Part shown: piece after piece, positions 60,349 to 64,000 of the stretch | How the letters are laid out: the number at the start of each line of letters is the position of its first letter | How positions within the stretch are numbered: position 1 is the stretch's first letter | Assembly: GCA_004295085.1 (NCBI GenBank) | Contig: SHNF01000017.1 | Coordinates: forward strand, 63,058-127,057 | Direction: 5' to 3' | Origin: Planctomycetota bacterium | GTDB taxonomy: Bacteria; Planctomycetota; UBA1135 | Length of the DNA stretch: 64,000 bases | Position numbers and translations under genes: made by a program | Notes under the pieces: generated by a model | The model's input: the letters and a program-made list of their open reading frames with translations, nothing else | Told to the model about the DNA's origin: nothing | Databases searched by the model: none

Positions 60349-61953
60349 ATGAAACCGATCGCTCTCAACTTCCTGACTCTTCTCTTCTGCGCCATCCTGG
60401 CGGCCGGGGGGCGCGCCCAGGACTTCAACGGCGACGGCTACGCCGACCTCGCCGTCGGTGTGCCGAACGAAGACGGGGCCGCTCCCAACTGCGGGGCGGT
60501 GCATGTCCTCTACGGCGGCCCCGGCGGCCTGTCCTCCACCAACAACCAGCTCTTCGACCAGAGCACTCCCGGACTGGGCGAAACCGCCGAGAACGGCGAC
60601 GGCTTCGGCTACGCGCTGGCCTGGGGCGACGTCAACGGCGACGACATCGACGATCTCGCCATCGGGGTGCCCTTCGAGGACATCTTCAGCGGCCGTTACC
60701 CGCCGACGAACATCACGGACACCGGCCTCGTGCATCTGTTGTTCGGCAGCGTTGGCAGCGGCCTGAGCGCGAGCGGCAGCCGCATCTACACCCAGGCCAG
60801 CTATTCCGGAGCCGAATTGGAGGCCGGGGACATGTTCGGATACTCCATCGCCATCGGCCAGTTCTACTCCCGCTACTCCTGGCGGGAAGATCTCGCCGTC
60901 GGCGCGCCCTTCGAGACCGTCGGCTCCATCACCGCGGCGGGCGCCGTGTACGTCTTCCCGAGCCCCTACGACACGGGTCACGTTCCGCAGCGCTGGGTTC
61001 AGAACTCGCCGGGTCTGACGGCATCAGCGCCCGAAGCCTATGACCTCTTCGGCTTCTCCCTGGCGCACGGCTTTCTGTTCGACTCCGAGTTCCTGGCGAT
61101 CGGAGTGCCTTTCGAGGACTGGAACATCCTCACCGATGCCGGCATCGTCCACGTGCTCTACTACGACAACGCGACCGCCGCTTTGTCCTCCTCCGGCAAC
61201 CAGTTCTGGTACCAGGACAGCGCCGGCGTCTTCGACGTCGCCGAAGCCGGCGACCGCTTCGGCCAGAGCCTCGCCACCGGTCACTTCACTGGCGACTTCG
61301 CCTCCTACGACCTCGCCATCGGTGTTCCTGGCGAGAGCGTCGGCGCGATCGAGCAAGCGGGAGCGGTGGTGATCCTCTACCACGACATTTCGCAGCGGCT
61401 CAGCGCCACCGGCAACCAGCTCTGGACCCAGGGGAGCTTCGGCATCGCGGACGACTGCGAGCCCTTCGACTCCTTCGGCTTCGCGCTCGCCGCCGGACAC
61501 TGCGACGATTTCTACTCCGCCGGCCCGCAGGACCTCTTGATCGGCGTTCCCGCCGAGGACCTGGGCAGCAGCAAGGTGGACGCGGGCGCGATCCACGTGC
61601 TCTTCGGCGGTCCCGGCGGGCTCGGCAGCAGCGGCAGCCAGTTCTGGACCCAGGACAGCTCCGGCATCCTGGACGCCGCCGAGAACGGCGACCAGTTCGG
61701 CCACTCCGTGGTCGCCGGCGACTTCGACCGCGATTACTATGACGAAGTGGCCGCCTGCGTGCCCTGGGAGGACATCGCCAGCGGCAGCAAGACCAACATC
61801 ATCACCGACGCCGGCGCCGTGAGCGTGATTTACTCGCGCACCGGCCGGCCCGGCTCCACCGGCAACCAGTTCTGGCACCAGGACTCGCTCGGCATCCTCG
61901 GCACCAACGAGACCTACGACGCCTTCGGTTTCGTGGTCTACTCGAGCGAGTGA
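60349..61953 (+). CDS. Secreted FG-GAP beta-propeller protein 6
   Basis: This 534-residue protein has a signal peptide (residues 1-23, ending GRA before QDF) and seven FG-GAP repeats. The first is QDFNGDGYADLAVGVPNED with PNCGAVHVLYG, and the last includes DFDRDYYDEVAACVPWED. It is nearest to the protein at 56764. The C-terminus WHQDSLGILGTNETYDAFGF is the closing half-repeat. A shared leader (GTGATGGGAGGGCAGGAGGA) precedes the ATG and a near-perfect hairpin follows. Function unknown beyond predicted secreted binding. Confidence 0.88.
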   Translation: MKPIALNFLTLLFCAILAAGGRAQDFNGDGYADLAVGVPNEDGAAPNCGAVHVLYGGPGGLSSTNNQLFDQSTPGLGETAENGDGFGYALAWGDVNGDDIDDLAIGVPFEDIFSGRYPPTNITDTGLVHLLFGSVGSGLSASGSRIYTQASYSGAELEAGDMFGYSIAIGQFYSRYSWREDLAVGAPFETVGSITAAGAVYVFPSPYDTGHVPQRWVQNSPGLTASAPEAYDLFGFSLAHGFLFDSEFLAIGVPFEDWNILTDAGIVHVLYYDNATAALSSSGNQFWYQDSAGVFDVAEAGDRFGQSLATGHFTGDFASYDLAIGVPGESVGAIEQAGAVVILYHDISQRLSATGNQLWTQGSFGIADDCEPFDSFGFALAAGHCDDFYSAGPQDLLIGVPAEDLGSSKVDAGAIHVLFGGPGGLGSSGSQFWTQDSSGILDAAENGDQFGHSVVAGDFDRDYYDEVAACVPWEDIASGSKTNIITDAGAVSVIYSRTGRPGSTGNQFWHQDSLGILGTNETYDAFGFVVYSSE

Positions 61954-61977
61954 GGAGGATCGCAGACGGAACGGCAA

Positions 61978-62012
61978 GGCGGCCGCGAGCTCGCAACGAG
62001 CTCGCGGCCGCC
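61978..62012 (+). terminator. Perfect 16-bp hairpin after FG-GAP gene 6
   Basis: GGCGGCCGCGAGCTCG, a CAA loop, and the exact reverse complement form a perfect stem, followed by GGCATTTT. It is 24 bases after the stop and fits an intrinsic terminator. Related stems occur at 56632 and 60249. Confidence 0.75.
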
Positions 62013-62036
62013 GGCATTTTGACGACGGCCGATGCT

Positions 62037-62984
62037 ATGGACATGCGCAACCACTCCATCACCCTTTGCGCGATCGCCCTGATCCTCCTTCCCGGCCGCT
62101 GGTTCGCCCGCGCGCCGCTGCCAGCACCCCGGCAGGAGGTCGGCGTCGCCGCCGCGCGCGGCGAGGTCTTCGTGGCCGGCGGAATCACGAACACGACCAG
62201 CGGCGTGCCTACGGTCGAGGCCTACGACCCGCGCAGCAACTCCTGGCGTTCGGTGGCGGACCTCCCGATCGCGGTGCACCACACCGGACTCGCCGGCGTC
62301 GGCAACCGCCTGTTCTGCATCGGCGGGCTCCGGCCCGGCGGCTTCGGGCCCACGGATCAGGTCTTCGAGTACGACTTCGGCCAGGACCTCTGGACCCCGC
62401 GTGCGCCGATGCCGACCCGCCGCGGCGCCACCGGCATCGCGGTCTGGAACGGCATCGTCTACGTGGCCGGCGGGACCGGGGTCAGCGGCTCGGTGACTGC
62501 CTTCGAGGCCTACGACCCTGCCACGAACACCTGGACGGTGCTGCCGGACTTCAGCGTCGCGCGCAATCACCTGGCCGCGGGCGCGGTCGCCGGCCGGATC
62601 GTCGTGCTCGCCGGCCGCGACAGCGGCCTGGTCCCCCAGACCGAGGTCTTCGACGTCGCCACGGGCACCTGGTCCTTCGGCGCGCCCATCCCGACGCCGC
62701 GCGGCGGTTGCGGCGGCGCCACAGTCGGCGATCGCATCTTCGTGATCGGCGGCGAAGGCAACCCGAACACCCCGACCGGTGTCTTCGACGACGTGGAGGC
62801 CTACGACCTGCTCAGCGACACCTGGTCCACCTTCACTCCCATGCGGACGCCCCGCCACGGCATCGGCGCGGTCGGCCAGCTCGACAACCGCCGCAACCTC
62901 GGCTTCGTTCTGGTCCCCGGCGGCGCCACCCAGCAGGGCTTCGGCCCCTCCGCCGCCAACGAAGTGTTCGTGTTCCGGCCCTGA
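62037..62984 (+). CDS. Secreted kelch-repeat beta-propeller protein
   Basis: This protein of about 315 residues has an N-terminal hydrophobic segment (HSITLCAIALILLPG) consistent with a signal peptide or anchor. About six kelch repeats of 48-50 residues follow, each with a V-x-GG doublet and later YDP or FD...W: VFVAGGITN, LFCIGGLRPGG, VYVAGGTGV, IVVLAGRDSG, IFVIGGEGN and VLVPGGATQ. This is a different propeller family from its FG-GAP neighbours, but the predicted shape is similar. ATG 62037 is used, with 62043 as an alternative. An open frame from 61950 crosses the hairpin and is rejected. Confidence 0.82.
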   Translation: MDMRNHSITLCAIALILLPGRWFARAPLPAPRQEVGVAAARGEVFVAGGITNTTSGVPTVEAYDPRSNSWRSVADLPIAVHHTGLAGVGNRLFCIGGLRPGGFGPTDQVFEYDFGQDLWTPRAPMPTRRGATGIAVWNGIVYVAGGTGVSGSVTAFEAYDPATNTWTVLPDFSVARNHLAAGAVAGRIVVLAGRDSGLVPQTEVFDVATGTWSFGAPIPTPRGGCGGATVGDRIFVIGGEGNPNTPTGVFDDVEAYDLLSDTWSTFTPMRTPRHGIGAVGQLDNRRNLGFVLVPGGATQQGFGPSAANEVFVFRP

Positions 62985-62993
62985 GGGCCGTCA

Positions 62994-63422
62994 TCAGGAG
63001 GAGGGCGGCTTCTTCTTACGGCTCTGCGCCTCGACCAGCGCGCGGACCAGCCGCCGGTGGCAGTGGATGCCGGCTTCGCCTTCGGCGTCGGCGCGGCACT
63101 CGCACAGGAGCGTGACGGTTGCGCCGGCGCGGAGCTGCGCCGCCAGCTCGGCGACGGCCTGGCGCGCGTCGGGGCCGCGCATCTCAGCCTGGAAGCGCTG
63201 CACGTAGTCGTCCCAGCCGAGCCCGGCGTGCTTGAACGCCATCAGGAGCTCGCGGCTGGGCGCGAGGCGCTTGTCCCAGCGCGCGGCGACCTTCTCGCGC
63301 GTCATCCCGCGCGGCCAGAGGCGCGTGATCAGGACGCGCTCTCCGTCCGCGGGATCCGGAGCATCGCGTACGCGCCGGGTCCGCATGACGCCCGGCACTG
63401 GACCCGGCGCGGCCGGGCTCAT
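62994..63422 (-). CDS. DUF488 family protein
   Basis: This 142-residue protein carries DUF488 features: RVLITRLWPRGMTREKVA, WDKRLAPSRELLMAFKH, WDDYVQRFQAEM and the cysteine-containing VTLLCECRADAE near the C-terminus. The family is widespread and of unknown function, with a cysteine proposed as functional. The start ATG 63422 overlaps the TGA of the upstream gene (ATGA), which suggests coupling. A start at 63386 (MRTRRVRDAP) would fit the conserved core equally well. Confidence 0.85.
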   Translation of the reverse strand: MSPAAPGPVPGVMRTRRVRDAPDPADGERVLITRLWPRGMTREKVAARWDKRLAPSRELLMAFKHAGLGWDDYVQRFQAEMRGPDARQAVAELAAQLRAGATVTLLCECRADAEGEAGIHCHRRLVRALVEAQSRKKKPPSS

Positions 63423-64000
63423 TCCTCGGCGAAGCTCAGGCCAGGCGCGTCCTCCCGCGGCACGACGGGCAGCAGGACGTGGCTCGCGTGCTGCGCGTCG
63501 TGGTAGATGGTGTTGGCCGCCACCACCGCCGTGGTCGCAGTGTCCTGCGGTTCCAGCGTGTTGAGGTTGCGGCCGTAGGCGGGCCAGGCCCAGGAGCTGA
63601 TCTCGAGCTGGATGCGCTCGCCCGCCTGCAGGCGCAGCCCCTTGGCCCAGCAGTCGATCTCGACGCGCGTGACGGTCCCTGGCGGCACCGGAGCGTCCTT
63701 GCGCGGATCCGTGGCGTAGCGCAGGCGCTGCACGCCGCCGGCGAGGGCGAAGCGCTGGCCGGCGGGCGTGAGCCGGTAGAGCGCGGCCACGAAGTCGGTG
63801 TCGGCGGCATCCGTGGCAGCGAACACGACCACCTTCACCGGCCCGACCAGCTCGCAGGGGCCGGCCAGCGGCGGCGAGGTGTAGTCGAGCGCGTCCGCGC
63901 GGTCCGGCTCGTCCGACTGGTCGGCCGTGGCCTCGGCGCCGGAGAGGTCGGTGATGTCCACCTCGAACGCCGGGACATCCATCGGGTCATAGTGGAAGGT
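63419..64000 (-). CDS. CocE/NonD-family hydrolase, C-terminal domain (5' part outside window)
   Basis: The frame is open to the right edge of the window, so about 193 C-terminal residues are seen. They match the C-terminal jelly-roll domain of CocE/NonD (X-Pro dipeptidyl-peptidase-like) hydrolases: TFHYDPMDVPAF at the edge, then LDYTSPPLAGPCELVGPVKV, the ATDAADTDFVAALYRL block, QRLRYATDPRKDAP and RIQLEISSWAWPAYGRNLNT. The catalytic alpha/beta-hydrolase domain lies outside the window. Substrate is unknown. It overlaps the DUF488 gene by four bases. Confidence 0.85.
   Translation of the reverse strand, partial: TFHYDPMDVPAFEVDITDLSGAEATADQSDEPDRADALDYTSPPLAGPCELVGPVKVVVFAATDAADTDFVAALYRLTPAGQRFALAGGVQRLRYATDPRKDAPVPPGTVTRVEIDCWAKGLRLQAGERIQLEISSWAWPAYGRNLNTLEPQDTATTAVVAANTIYHDAQHASHVLLPVVPREDAPGLSFAEE

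Overview
This window is a GC-rich bacterial chromosome segment that most likely belongs to Planctomycetota. The evidence is fourfold: EF-Tu has a lineage-type switch I (KTVTI where most bacteria have RGITI); there are two ECF sigma factor plus Ser/Thr kinase-TPR modules; there is a series of secreted FG-GAP propeller proteins; and SecE has an extra hydrophobic N-terminal region. The phylum call is inference from protein features, because no 16S rRNA gene is present.

Layout. 1-3.6 kb: the end of a TPR protein, a 180-bp inverted-repeat element, a kinase-TPR gene and a divergent ECF sigma gene. 3.6-5.5 kb: two toxin-antitoxin pairs (Xre/ParS-RES and VapBC). 5.5-16.5 kb: cystathionine beta-synthase, a Smr-less MutS2, a SulP transporter, a three-gene sugar/glycosyl-transfer operon, a polytopic GT-C-like glycosyltransferase and chorismate synthase. 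16.5-48.1 kb: one nearly unbroken co-directional informational cluster. It runs tRNA-Thr/Tyr/Gly/Thr-tuf-rpmG-secE-nusG-rplKAJL-rpoBC-rpsL-rpsG-(Tsr3-like)-fusA-like-rpsJ-rplC-rplD-rplW-rplB-rpsS-rplV-rpsC-rplP-rpmC-rpsQ-rplN-rplX-rplE-rpsN-rpsH-rplF-rplR-rpsE-rplO-secY-adk-infA-rpmJ-rpsM-rpsK-rpsD-rpoA-rplQ. rpmD, map and the tRNA-Trp often found before secE are absent from their usual places, and EF-G is a strongly divergent form. 48.1-52.4 kb: a GlsB/YeaQ-like membrane protein and a second sigma-kinase pair, here convergent. 52.4-62.0 kb: six tandem secreted FG-GAP genes. Five are complete seven-repeat forms and one is a three-repeat miniature. Most share a conserved upstream cassette, and three are followed by related GC-rich hairpins. 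62.0-64.0 kb: a kelch protein, a DUF488 protein and the 3' part of a CocE/NonD-type hydrolase.

How it fits together. The 16.5-48.1 kb block supplies translation, core transcription and Sec export. Strong sigma70-like promoters (TTGAC-N16-TACACT or TAGAAT) lie before the tRNA cluster, rpsL and rpsJ, so the block probably runs as several overlapping transcripts. The FG-GAP genes look like a recently expanded family whose products leave through the Sec system. The nearby sigma-kinase pair is a candidate regulator by proximity only.

Most unusual: two non-coding elements of exactly 180 bp, 58 kb apart, with near-identical inverted termini, each starting one base after a stop codon; the FG-GAP array with its shared leader; the divergent EF-G; a bacterial Tsr3-like gene; an epimerase without the catalytic Tyr; and MutS2 without Smr. 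All calls come from reading the sequence; no database search was run.
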